Shown here piece by piece: positions 29,221 through 41,041 of a stretch of 64,000 nt of DNA (the stretch's first letter is position 1; every line of letters begins with the position of its first letter). Source of the DNA: Pseudisothecium myosuroides. Its lineage: Eukaryota; Streptophyta; Bryopsida; Hypnales; Lembophyllaceae. The translations under genes were made by a program, and so were the position numbers. The DNA is taken from the NCBI GenBank assembly GCA_951799445.1, contig OX637293.1, positions 2,046,001 through 2,110,000 on the forward strand, given 5' to 3'. The notes beneath the pieces are model-generated. The model had not been told where the DNA came from, did no database searches, and saw only the letters and a program-made list of their open reading frames with translations.

Positions 29221-29900
29221 GGGTGGTTGCAAGAGAGAGCGTCCGTTTTTGTTCCATTTTGGCTAGTGAAACAAAGCTAACTAATGCAATACTAAATGTA
29301 GCACATCATTTAAATTTCAGACTTAAAAAAAATCTAAGTCAAAAGTTATTCACAAAAAAGACTAGCGGAAATTTTGAAGAAAATATATACTTTGACGTTT
29401 TAATTTGTAAAAAAATAAAATAAAAAATTCAAAGAAACTAAAAACTGTCCATTTGGAAAGACTTCATAGTAAAGAGATTTCACCATAAAATGATCTTGAA
29501 ACCATGTTCAACATTTTTAATTGCGAGCACAAAGGAGCCCTCTTTGCATGAACTTGGAGTATATAAAATAAAATATTTTTAAATGTTCTTCAATCAAAAT
29601 ATGATATCTTACTATTGAAATAGACCATAGAAAGTTCAGCTCTAGATTATTAAATTTGGGGACTCCATTGATAGTACTAAAAATCCTTAAAATTCAAAAT
29701 GTGACATATTAATTTAAATTATTTTTAAGTATAAAATTATAAATTTATCAAAAAATGTGGGATATGATTACACTCAAGAGAAGCATTTCCAATAAAAATT
29801 TCAAATTCATGCAAATTATGCTTCAAAAGTTATCGCAAAAGAAAGCTTTGGTACTTCTTCTATAACAAATCATTAATACCACTCTTTCTTGCAACAGCCC
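29221..29900. mobile_element. MITE family B, copy 3
   Basis: A 680-bp element with left end GGGTGGTTGCAAGAGAGAG and right end CTCTTTCTTGCAACAGCCC, which are imperfect inverted repeats. The interior is strongly related to copy 1 (for example 29.62-29.74 against 14.68-14.80 kb). No clear target duplication remains. Confidence 0.75.
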
Positions 29901-31314
29901 TAAAAGTTTCTTAAATCATAGCATCATAACAAATAAAAAAATCTACTTAAAAGTATAGATGAACTATGCCAATGCATGCTTAACCAGCCAATTTCTAAAA
30001 TTTTACATTAACAATGGGGGTAAGGTAAAGAAGACAAACCCATTACCCCCGATTTGCAATTTGAATATCTTAGGGCCAACTTTATGAGGGTCACATATTT
30101 TTTTGAGGTGTGCGCTTGTTTCATGATTCAAACCTAAGTAGAATTGTAATTTTTTGATTGATGTTGTAATTTCTGTAAATTTTTGAAGTAGTTTGCCCTG
30201 AAATTACAAAACGTCCCATAAACAATCCATAATTGCCTTTCCCTATATTCAATGGCACTTAAGTACTCACCAATGAAAGACTAACACATTAGTGTTTGTA
30301 GGCAATAATTAATTGATTTTGTCAGAAAAATGAACAGATTTAGATGTTCCACTGGACAGAATTGGGGCCAAAATTAGAGGACAGAATTGGGCAATGGACA
30401 AAATTAGGTTGGTCTACTTTACACCACATGTTTCCAACAATGTCAAGCGTTTTAATGTATGTCCAATTCAAAGATGGTAGTACAAATAATTTTTTGTATT
30501 TAGGGGATAGAAATGATAGAAATTGTTTTATCTTTTGCCAATAATTCATCAAGCTTGAAACCTATAGAAATGAATGCTTAAAGGACATTTCATGCCCGGA
30601 CTTGGTCAAATTTCATGATATTTGTACGTTGAAACTTACATTTTCAAAACTTGATATTTTTTACACGTAATATATGTCTATATGCAATGTATTGTTAATC
30701 TTTTCATAATTGTTAAACCTCAAATTCAATTTGGAATATGATATCTTAAAGAATTCTTTTTATAAAATTTATAGGAATTATAAAAATATTTGAAATAGTA
30801 TGAAATCTGAAAGAAATTTGGAAATAACAGTGCTAAACATCATAGTGTAATTGATGTTTTTCTTGAGCTCACACTAAGAAAACGTGATAGAAAATGTTCA
30901 GAATTGGTTGGCACTTGGAGCTTTGAAGATGTTATCTTCAAGTGTCACAAAAATTATAATTGTAGCTAGAAGTTTAGAAAAAAATGGAAAGGAAGTACAA
31001 AGAAAATGATTAGACCTACATTTTTGTAGTTAAGCTTAAAAACATGTAAAATTAAGAACAAAGAGGAAATTAATGTTTACTATTTCAAAATGCTCTTTAG
31101 GCTGCAATGTTCTATAAGGGTTAAGTAAATGTACATCATAGTGTGACTTCTTCTCAATGTATAGGTGAATCTACTTATGAGAAAAATACAAATAGATACT
31201 AGCCGTGGTGGAGGAGTCCTTAGCATAGTCAATACCATCAATGATTGTCAACTAATTTTGATTAACATTATAGTAGTAGAACTAATAGATTTCTGTTGAA
31301 ATCAACAGAAAAGT
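29901..31314. other. AT-rich spacer with one dispersed repeat
   Basis: The segment 30104-30205 matches the opposite strand of 47268-47375 (for example GCTTGTTTCATGATTCAAAC). A short hairpin with TGGGGGTAA/TTACCCCCG arms lies at about 30.02-30.05 kb. I see no gene. Confidence 0.5.
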
Positions 31315-31345
31315 GACCGGGACAACGCGACCAAATCAATAGAAT
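31315..31345 (+). repeat. 31-bp direct repeat, left copy
   Basis: It matches 39517-39547 at 29 of 31 positions, with core GGGACAACGCGACCAAATCA. The two copies bracket about 8.2 kb containing the hAT pseudogene and several MITEs. Confidence 0.8.
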
Positions 31346-31479
31346 TTTGTCAAAATTCCTGCGTTTTTTTTTGGGCAAAATTTTGCACCAAAGCGAGACT
31401 CTAGGAATGATTCAAAAAAGTACTATAGGAAATTCCATGGAAAAATAGGAGAGAATTGCTAAAAATTGCAAGTCCAGCA

Positions 31480-32530
31480 CATTCTTATCGCTTGCTAGCA
31501 GGGATGAAGTGATGGCACATTGCGTGGGCACGCGATGGGTAAACTGACACGACTGCTGCCGAGCGGTAGTTTTAAAGGCGCTAGTTGTGAAGAGCCACAT
31601 TGCAAGTTAGGGTTTTGCCTACTTTCCTTCCTCCAGAAGCAGCTGCCTCGCTTTGAAATTCCGCCTTGTTTTTCGAAGGATCGCTCTATTTTTGATACCA
31701 AAGGAAGGAGGATCGCCCTTTCAACTCTAGCTATAGTGCATTAGCTTTCATATATTCTTGATTTAGTTTGCTTTTTAGTTTCACTATTGTTTTAGCTTTC
31801 ACTATTTTTTGAATAGGATTCATAGGGTACTCCTTTGGTAGCTTGAGAATGGCGGCAATGCAATGCAAACACACTATGCGGAAACAAAGCAAGGAATGCT
31901 AGAAGTCCCTGCCTTTGAAGTTGGCTCTACTAATCTCAAAAACAATAGCTCCTAGGAAACGTACTCTTCGTCACCTTCTCTTTTATTTGTGATCTGTAGT
32001 GTTTACATTCTAAGGAGTCCAACTTGCCTCGCTTGCTTGTAAAGCCCGTCATCTTAGGTGCAATTGTTGGTTGCATTAAGTTTTGAAAAACAATGTTTTC
32101 TAATCATGCAAGTGTGGCTTTAGATCTTGTTAGTTGTTTCTACCTCTCACCTTGTGTTCTACTTGAAATTTTAGGTACTAAGGGCTTTGTGGGATCCTCA
32201 CAGGGCTTGCAATGGTGCCCAAGCCGCCAAAGAAGGTTCCCAGATTTAGACAACGCACATTGATGATTTCAATTAAGCCGAGGTGAACTCTCCATGCAGG
32301 CTTTGGAGAATGTTGAGAAAGCAAGGGCAACGGATCGTGAGATCTCCCGCAACAATGCTCCAAGCTCCTCTGAGCTGCCTTCAGCACATTCCTCGCAGGG
32401 ATCCATTGATGCACGCACAACACCGTCAAATCCAATACTCAGCGCAAGCACCATGAAGACTCCAGCAGACACCCTAGAGCTCACTGCAGATTCATTGGCT
32501 ACAGGCGATGGGGCACAACGGTGATATCAA
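31480..32530 (+). other. GC-richer segment upstream of the hAT pseudogene, possible 5' exon
   Basis: It stands out from the AT-rich surroundings. An ATG at 32212 opens a 24-codon frame beginning MVPKPPKKVPRFRQR, which ends at the TGA 32284-32286. A second frame from 32294 to the stop at 32522-32524 (a Ser/Ala/Thr-rich peptide) follows in another phase. Basic Pro/Lys-rich N-termini are common in transposases, so these may be the decayed 5' exons of the hAT gene further right, but no splice path links them cleanly. Confidence 0.35.
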
Positions 32531-33487
32531 TACACAAAACAATGCGCAAGTAAGTGATTAAACCTTGCCTTTCACTTATTTATTTAATTGTCCTCATTGT
32601 TGTCAATGTTACAATGCAGGATGCACCCCCTTGGCTAGACTATTGCCACCTTTTGGGGTGTTTATATCTTACTACTGTCTCCTTCTTGCAACGCTTGGAT
32701 GCTTGAATGTAATGCAATGTATGGTCATAGTGATCTGAAGTTCCTAGTGAAAAGATAGTTGAATTAGTTGTTGAATATGCACTTCAAATAACAGAGAAGA
32801 CATGAAGAGAAGTTAACCATTTTTCTTCTGCATTGGATTATAAACTCATTATTGGTTATTTGTAAAGTTAAGAATGTTTCCCAGTATCAATTTAGTATCA
32901 ATTTAGTAGTCTTCTAAACCTATGTCTCAAATTTACATGACTTTTTAAGATCAGATGGTTTTGGATTCAATATCAACAGACATGTGAAGCTTTCACAGAG
33001 GTGAGTGGTTCCATCTTTTAATTTTAATTTTATTTCTTCTTGGTTCAATTTGAAATTTTGCATTTACACCTAAACTTATTTATGTCATGTGATCCTTGAA
33101 GTCTTGTGTATAGATGGGGTACAAATTTACAAAGATTGTTTAAAAAGAGTAAGGAAGAAAATTATCTGGTATTGGAAATTTCCATTCTATTTTGAAATTT
33201 TGAAATTTTGCTAAATGAAATATAAAAGATTCAATTAAATGCACCAATAAGTATTATAGACTTATAGTTATAGTAAAACAATTAACAATATTGTATTTGA
33301 AACTGCAAATGTAAACTGCATCTGAAATGCTACTTAAAATTCCAAGTTAGATTGACTAAAAACTTCTTGAGGTACCATAATCAAAATGATGTTATATGTC
33401 AAGATTTTCATGTATGTGTGTTCTAATTAAAGGAATAAGTGAAAATAAGTTTTGAATTTGCTAATAAAGAATAAATTATTTAAATTT

Positions 33488-33782
33488 CACCAAGTATGAG
33501 GCATGAATTTCTAATGAAGAACAAATCAAATTTGACCAAGTATGAGGCCTGAATTTGCTAATGAAGAAAAAAATAAAAAATTTGACCAAGTAAGAGGCCT
33601 GAATTTTCTAATGAGGAATAAATTAAAAAATAAGATCAAGTATGAGGCTTGAATTTGCTAATGAAGAATAAACTAAAAGTTTGACCAAGTTTGAGGCCTG
33701 CATTTGATAATAAAAACTGAATTAAATTTGACCAAGTATGAGGCATGAATTTGATAATAAACATTGAATTAAATTTGACAAG
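33488..33782 (+). repeat. ~48-bp minisatellite, 6-7 units
   Basis: The unit TTTGACCAAGTATGAGGCYT followed by GAATTTGCTAATGAAGAA recurs with CAAG starts at 33491, 33537, 33587, 33637, 33686 and 33733 and a partial unit near 33776 (spacings 46, 50, 50, 49 and 47 bp). The last units switch from GCTAATGAAGAA to GATAATAAA. Confidence 0.85.
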
Positions 33783-34621
33783 TATTAGACCTTCTGCTTT
33801 TATTCAAAATTCTAGGGTTAATATGTTAGTATAGTGGAGAGAGAGGATAATGGATTTACAAATCATAACGATCTACATCAATATAGTGGAAGTTAGAGGA
33901 TGTTGCTTGTGTCATTGTAAAAGTATTAAGGTCTGTACGAGTGTTATTTTTCAGATGTGGAGAGATGACTTTGGATACAGGAATATAATATAAAGTAGTT
34001 TTTTTATACCAAAGTTACCATATTTTGGTACTAGTATATGTTTGTGGTCATGGAAGTCTTAATTCTTTTGGCAGTACCGTGAGGATATCTATTAGTTTAG
34101 TTGATAGTTTGATTGGTGAAGCATCTAAACTTCCTACTCATTTTCAGCGTTTTTTGTGATGCTATTTATGCTTGTTAAATTGAGGCAAGAGATGAAACAC
34201 TTTTGAATGGATAATTTGTGCTTCATTTATTGATGCAAAAGGCTTTGGATACTTGATGCCTTGGTCAACTACTATTTAGGTTATATTGAAATGTTCACGG
34301 TTCACTGTGAAGTGGCCGGAAGTTTGACGGTAGTGACTGAACTACCAAAGTATTTCAGATTTCAATTTGGACTATAGACTCAATCAAAGTCCCATATCAT
34401 GAGTTTAATGGTTGATGTTGAATTGTTGATGATTTAAAATGGTAAAATGGCTATTTAGATTGTTGGTGAATTGAGATAGATTATTAGTTTTGTCATAGCT
34501 TATGCAACATTATTCATTTCAAAGTTGAGGTTGGACAAACGTCACTTGGAGACAGTGCAAATTGTATTTTTTTACGAAAGTTTGAAGTTTAATATTGTCC
34601 ACATCATCGAGATGACTACAG
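33783..34621. other. Spacer or intron before the hAT pseudogene
   Basis: AT-rich, with no reading frame. A CTACAG acceptor-like site at 34616-34621 precedes the BED-like exon, so part of this may have been an intron of the transposase gene. Confidence 0.4.
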
Positions 34622-37553
34622 GAAGGGATACCAAGAGAGGTGGACCTTGAAGTTCCCATGGTACAAACAAGATCCAAATGGAGTTGGAAATTATGAAAAA
34701 GTAAAATGTATCACATGCTCTCGTGTCTATGGGCACAATTACCTCCTTGATGCTAAAGGGAATAATTTACGGAAGCACAAAGGATGGGCAACCGCAAAAA
34801 GCGACAAGCCAAAATTGGACAAAAAAAAGGAGAGAGTTGGATGAACACTGAATCTAAGCACAAGAAGGCTGAAAGGTTGTATGCGGCCTTGCCAGTGACT
34901 GACATTCTCACAGCAGTTGCAGCTGGAGCTCCACCAAAATGAAAAGATGTTCAGATGGCAGTTATTTTTCATTTACTCTCTTTTGGCCAGCCAATGACAG
35001 AGTATGAACACATGTGTGTCCTTTTGAAACAGCTCTATTGCCCGAGATTACCAATAGAGCATTGGTCGGACTCCTCTGGTTGGCAGCTTGCAGAGAGCAT
35101 GTACAACGTGGTGCAAAAACGAACAAAGAAAGTGGTGAGTATAGCCAACTATTTCTCCCTCAGTTGCAATGAGGTTACTACAGTAGATAATCAATCATGG
35201 ATTTCTATACATGCGTATGTACTCTTTGACTGGGAGAGAGTCCCTTTACTACTGACCTTAGAGAGATTGACTGATGGTGCAACAATGCCAGAAATAACAA
35301 GAGTCATAGTGAGGTCCATCAATTGTGATGGGGGATTAAGTAAACTGCACATTCGGGAAAAGCTCCTTTGTTTTGGGTTGGATGGGGCATCTGTCTTGCA
35401 GGAAAAACGTACGGGAGTCACTGTGCAGCTGCAAGAACTTCATGCTCCCCATAGTGTTGGCATGCATTGTATTGTCCATCGGACGAACTTAGCAGTGGAA
35501 GTTCTATCAGACTTTGAGATGATCCCTTCAATTGAGAAGCTACTCAAGAAATTACACTCTTACTTTAGTAAGAGCCCCAAACGACATTTAGATTTGGAGA
35601 AGCTATCAGAACTGCTAAATTCAAAGGGTGGTAAAATTTTGAACAATGTGAAAACTCGGTGGATCTCAATGTTGTCCCCTCTCAAGTGTGTCCTTTCAAA
35701 GTACCGAGTGTTGCTCATTAAGGTGTATGTAGACATGTTCGTGAAGCCGACCATCAAAGGAGCCTGTGCCAATTTTGAACGTTTGGCTGATGTTAAAACC
35801 TTGTTGTGGTTGGGTGCTTTGCTGCCTCTCTTGCAAATCATTAAAAACTTGATTGCTTTTGCTCAGTCCCTGAATGTGTATGTCTACGACTTCACTAGAG
35901 CATTCACTATTTATCAGCAGGACATTCATACAGCCTACATAGATGATGAAACAACTTTCAAGTCTGATGCATTTCACAAATCAACTCTATTTTTGAAATG
36001 AACAATGATCATGTGAAGCTACGGTGGCAGCCAGACTTGAATGACAGTGAAGAGCACTTGATGTTTGAAGCTCACCAGGAGACTTTGACGGGGGCACACT
36101 TGAATGCCACTTGCTTCAATGCCTCTACGAGGACACATGGATTTGTCACACATGAGCTCTAGGAGGTGATCAAATCTGAAGTGAAGACGGATGTCCAAGG
36201 TAAGTGATTTCCTTTAGCCTCTTTTCTTTTGATGGATTTGGCATTGCAATTTTACAATTCGTTTTTTTTATATATGCGTTGCCTTGACATTGACTTTTAA
36301 AATTCTTTTATGTTTTTATGCACTTGTTGGTTTGGCTTTTCAAGTAAATTTTTTTTATGGACTTATGGACTTGAAATTGTAATTTTTTAATTAAATTATT
36401 TTTTGTTGTACTTGACGTTTGGCATTGATGAATCTGAATTAATGGTACCATGGTTGTTTGCAGTTTGGAGTTTGGACTTGTTGGATTGTTTTTGAAATTA
36501 AATTATTCTTGCCTTTATTGTTTGGAATTGCTAGACTACATGAAGGTATATTGTATCGATTCCATGCTTTCAATTTCACATTGATTGAAATAACTTATCC
36601 TAAACCCTTGTACTTGTTGGGAAGTGATTGATGTATGTGCTTCATATTATGCAGAAGTTGCAACAAATATTATGATAGAGTTATCCAACTGCTTTCCACC
36701 AAGCCACATACTGGATGCTCTATACATCGTATATCCACAATTTTGGCTTGCAAATGTGAACGAGAGACAATTGCAACATCATCTTGGTGTTATCAAGAAT
36801 GTCTTCGGACAGCCCAAGGAAATGGAGGTGGAGGTCAATAGATGGGAGTGGACCTGGGAGTTGGTATCACCGGGAGCCTTAGATAAGCAACTTGAATGCT
36901 TTTGAATTGCCATGATTAACAATAGTTTGCATGCAATGCGTGCAATAGACCCACAAATTCATCCAATGACAAAGCTATGGCGGAATTTGAGCTTATCTCC
37001 AATGCTACCTGGGTTTTTTCCAAAAAATTTCAAGCTTGCTGAAATAGCTATGATCATGGTGAGAATCTACAGTTTTCACACTCTCATTTCAATTATGGTT
37101 TTCTTTTAGTTTTGGTTGAATGTCACTCATAGTTATATTTTAGGTAAGGTTTTATTTTAGGAACATCTTCACCTTTAGTTTGGATTGTATTAAGTTTTGT
37201 TGTTTTGCAGTTACATTGCACTTTGGTTTATAATGCAAGGTCTATTTTTTACTAACTTCCAATATGTTTGAGCATGGCTTCTACATTGTTAGTTTCAGCT
37301 GGTAGCTTTTTTTTTTTCCATTGTTGACTTTGAGTTTTCATTCCATTTGAAAGAACCTAACATGTTGTCTTGTTGCTAGATGATGCAGATCCTAGGAAGC
37401 GTGGAAGATGAGTGGACATTTAGCAATGTTTCGTTTCTCAAAAGCAAGATTCGGAACCATTTAACGGACCACTTGTCTTTGTGTGCAACTATGATTGCCC
37501 AGAAACACTTTACAATTCAAACCATGCCGTATAAAGAAGCAATTGAAGACTAG
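34622..37553 (+). pseudogene. Decayed hAT-type transposase (BED finger, core, dimerisation domain)
   Basis: A relic of a DNA transposase. It begins (34622-34820) with a BED-like zinc finger: a FPWYK stretch, then CITC and a later H in NNLRKHKG. After a phase change at the A8 run (34821-34828) the core runs to about 35990. It contains SCNEVTTVDNQSWISIHAYV, a GLDGAS motif, MHCIVHRTNLAVE and NVKTRWISML, as in hAT superfamily catalytic cores. A further part (about 36654-37058) and a C-terminal piece (about 37381-37553, GSVEDEWTFSNVSFLKSKIR) match the hAT dimerisation region. Gaps 36199-36653 and 37059-37380 have GT...AG ends and look like introns. Inactivating changes are the phase shift at the A8 run, TGA at 34940-34942, a phase shift near 35985, TAG at 36160-36162 and TGA at 36903-36905. 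I found no reliable TIR or 8-bp target duplication. Confidence 0.85.
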
Positions 37554-38204
37554 AGACTTGCCAAGTCCAAGCGGGGTAGATACCAGGAAAACCTTTGAAT
37601 GTCATGGATTGATAGGAGCTCCTAGAGTCATCAACGCCACATCACTCTATGTAGGCAAACTTGCTTTTATTTTGGTATTGTTAGGCTCTTTTTGGTTGTA
37701 GTATGGGTTGCATGATGCAAGTATTGGACATATAGTAGGTTTTATAATCTTGTTGGTATAGTGTTTCATGAATACTTGAAGACAATTTGCATGCATAATT
37801 CTGAATTTGCTCTTTGTGTGACTTGATATGTATTGGTCCAATACTTGGCCTTTATATTTTAGGTAAATTTTGGGTACTACATTTAGTTGTAAGTTTTATT
37901 ATCATTCTTTAAGTTGATTATTGCTCATCAACATGGTCAAAATTTGGTGGGTTTGATTCTCTATGGGGTTGTAAAAATTGGTGGATTGCTATTTAGCATG
38001 TATAAATCTATCTTAGATAGCAAATTCAATCTAGCTGCCAAATTCTTTAATTGCGAAAGGCGCCTATAGTTTTCATACAAAATCACTGTTGTGCAGCTTT
38101 TAAAAAGTGTGAACGACATCAAAGGCTGCAAGTATTAATATATAATCGCCTACTGAGTGATTTTGAATTAGTGAAAATTGAATTCAGGGCACCCTACAAA
38201 ATGT
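37554..38204. other. Spacer 3' of the hAT pseudogene
   Basis: No gene seen. It may contain the 3' end of the hAT element. A CAGGGCACCCTA motif near 38.19 kb is suggestive of an end, but I could not find its inverted partner. Confidence 0.4.
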
Positions 38205-38490
38205 TAAAAAAACCCCGCTGGATTTGAGCCTTTAGAAGACTGTTTCAGGGTTGTTCCCGTTGCTGGGAACCAGCCCTTGCCGTCAGAATTAAAAAATAAT
38301 AAAAAATAAAAATGAAAAATGAAAAAAAATAAAAAAATAAAAAATAAATTTTTTTTAAAAAAATAATTAATTATTAATATCTGACATGGCACTCTTGGCC
38401 ATGTTAGATTGATGATTTGGCAGTGTTCCCAGAGTTCCCACAGTCCGGGAACTCGTAGTCTTCCAAAGGCCCAAATCTCCTCTAATGCAT
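38205..38490. mobile_element. MITE family C, copy 1
   Basis: About 285 bp, related to 40751-41041. The right end reads GGCCCAAATCTCCTCTAAT and the left end is a decayed inverted counterpart. Shared inner motifs are GCTGGGAACCAGCCCT on the left, TTCCCACAGTCCGGGAACTC on the right, an A/T-only centre, and a short inner stem around TGGCCATG. Confidence 0.75.
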
Positions 38491-38580
38491 GAATGAATGA
38501 AAGGAGTCACATCATGTTTCCTTCCTTCAATAAAATAGGCCACCTTCTCTTGTCCAAATGAGACATTGGTGGAACACATT

Positions 38581-38798
38581 CACTATAAGAAACCTGCATT
38601 TTAGGTAACAAACTCCAATTTTTTTAAACGGATTTTAGGTGATGTCAATGTTTACAACCCAATGTTTTTATGTCAACTTTGATGTTATGTTGAACATTTT
38701 TTCTGACATAAAAACATTGGGTTGTAAACATTGACATCACCTAAAGTCCGTTTGAAAAAATTGGAGCTCGTTATCTAAAACGTGTGTTTCTTATAGTG
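38581..38798. mobile_element. CACTA-type (CMC/EnSpm) MITE, 218 bp
   Basis: It begins CACTATAAGAAA and ends TTTCTTATAGTG, the terminal motif of CACTA transposons. It is flanked by a perfect 3-bp duplication ATT (38578-38580 and 38799-38801), the size expected for this superfamily. The two halves are long inverted repeats around a short centre near 38.68 kb, so the whole element can fold into a hairpin. It has no coding capacity and needs a transposase from elsewhere. Confidence 0.92.
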
Positions 38799-40750
38799 AT
38801 TTCATACACTCCATTGAAACACTAATTTTTTAAGCCACTTTTGACGCCATTGGAAGGGTTCAATTTTTTCCTTTATAAATTCAACAGCAAGGTTTGTGTG
38901 CAATTGGTTGGTTCAATGTGCAAGTAGTCATTGTCTCTTAAGAGGTTATGGTACTTATAAAAAAATCCATAATTAAAACCCTTAACGTATGTGACATGTA
39001 GGTAATGAAAGTAGATTGTTTTATTCCCCAGTGCTTGATTGTGGGTGTAAATATGTCAACTGCAAAATTATACAATAAAATGTCTTGAAATATAGAATTC
39101 ATTTGGTTAGAACGCAATCATTTATATTTATTATCATAGTATAACATGACCTTTATCTTTGCAATGACAAAAAAAAATAATTGGTTTAATCCGAAGTGAT
39201 TTGTTTATATAGATTGAAGATGGTTTTGGTTTGTAATCATGTAATTATTTCAAAGTCATTGTAATTCAGAGTCATAGAAAACAAAATAGTATCATGCATT
39301 TTTTAATTTAAAAAGATCATGGTAGTGGAAAATTTTAATTATTATAATTTTATTTAATATTTAACACCCACAAATTTTTGACTATGTTTTCATATACAAT
39401 TCTAAAATTGACCTCCATAGTCATTGAATGAATTGAGGAAAAAAACATTATTAACTGCAAGAGCCAATTATTTTCTTTGCTTTCCCCATCTTTTTTTAGA
39501 ATTGCAAGTGAACGATGACTGGGACAACGCGACCAAATCAACAGAATAGTGGAAGATCTAGGATCATAAATAGGCACCTACAACACAATTTGTTTGAAAA
39601 TTCATAAGTAATTCAATAATGCTTCAAAAAATATGAAACCACTTGTGTTAGATTTTTCATTAGTTTTTCTTTGTCAGAAAAATGAGCTAAAAATATTTCC
39701 ATCCAAGGAAATAAATCCTTGAAAAAGGCGGACTAGCCCTTAGATGAGCGATTTTTGAACCTCTTACTTTATTCAAAAAGGTGATCTATAGGCATGGCGA
39801 AGGATGTCCACCTGGAGTGACTAGTTTCATGGGATGGTGCACTCAATTGCCGCTTGAAGTGTGGAACCCATGTCCTTGAGGTCTTCCAAACCTGAGACCG
39901 AACCTGAAATATACATTGGGCCCCCTTTTAGGACTTTCTTACATATATCGGTGGGTGGGAGGAGTCAACAAGGTCAAAATATAGGAAGCACTTTTATGCT
40001 CCTTCTACAGTGTGGAACACACCGGGATCGGTAGAATTCTCTCTCCTACTTCCACGCTTGCCGATCATCGGTGACATTGTTCTTGTCTTTTAGTTGCTTT
40101 CTTTGCCCATCGAGCTCACATGTAAGCTGGTCCTTAGCCCCAACCCAAACCACCATCCTTACCTACCCCAGACTTCAACAAAAAACCTAAATTTTCACCT
40201 AGCTGACACCCAAACTTTCTCTAAGTCACCCTAAATCTTTTTATCAAAAGTATCAAAAGTCCAAAGGGGGGACAAAAAACAAAGTTCACTCAACAAAAGG
40301 ACAAAAACTTCTAAGAAAAGTTTTCAAGAAAGAAATACAAATCTCTCTTAAAATCCTAATATTCTCACTTTCAATTTCTACATTGCCTATGTGAGTATCT
40401 TCTTCCTCATATGTGAAATGCTTTGAATATTTTTTATAAATGAACTTCTTACATAGGCATCTAGTTGGTTTTTAGGTTGTCATCCAAAATTTCAAGATGA
40501 CAATATAGATGTCGTATTTTTATTGGGAGGTGGTGTTGCTTGATACATATTATATCTTCTACAGTTGGAAAGGTAAATTTTTTTTTACTTCTTCTTCAAA
40601 TTGATACTTCTTCAATTTTTATTAGAATTGATTTTTATTTTTTCAATTTTTATTAATATTGACTTTTACTTCTTCTTCAATTGTCTTAAACATTTGAAAT
40701 TCTCGATGATTTATTTTCCAACAATAAACTTCCACAAAGTTGAAATCTAA
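38799..40750. other. Intergenic with dispersed-repeat fragments
   Basis: The segment 39.59-39.79 kb is related to 45.77-45.95 kb and 48.66-48.83 kb (shared words such as AAAAATATGAAAC and AAATTTACTGAAAA-like stretches). The GC-richer stretch 39.78-40.35 kb has no long frame. I see no gene. Confidence 0.45.
39517..39547 (+). repeat. 31-bp direct repeat, right copy
   Basis: The partner of 31315-31345, with two mismatches. Confidence 0.8.
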
Positions 40751-41041
40751 GCCATTAGAGGAGATCTGGGCGTGTGGAAGACCGTTTCAGGGCTGTTTCC
40801 AATGCTGGGAACCAGCCCTGCTGTCAGAAAAAAAAATTATTAAAAAAAAATAAATTATTAAAATGTTAAAAGAATACTAATTTTTTTTTCTTTCAATTTT
40901 TTTTTTAAAAAAATGACGTGGCAGTCGCTTGGCCACGTCAGACTAACCATGCGGCAGCGTCGCAGCAGTCCTGCAGAGTTCCCACAGTCCGGGAACTCGC
41001 GGGCTCTTACTCTCTTAGAAGCCCAAATCTCCTCTAATGCC
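40751..41041. mobile_element. MITE family C, copy 2
   Basis: A 291-bp element with well-preserved ends. The left ATTAGAGGAGATCTGGGC and the reverse complement of the right end (ATTAGAGGAGATTTGGGC) differ at one position. The inner motifs are those of copy 1 (GCTGGGAACCAGCCCT; TTCCCACAGTCCGGGAACTC), and the inner stem here is GACGTGGC/GCCACGTC. The target duplication is not clear. Confidence 0.85.
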
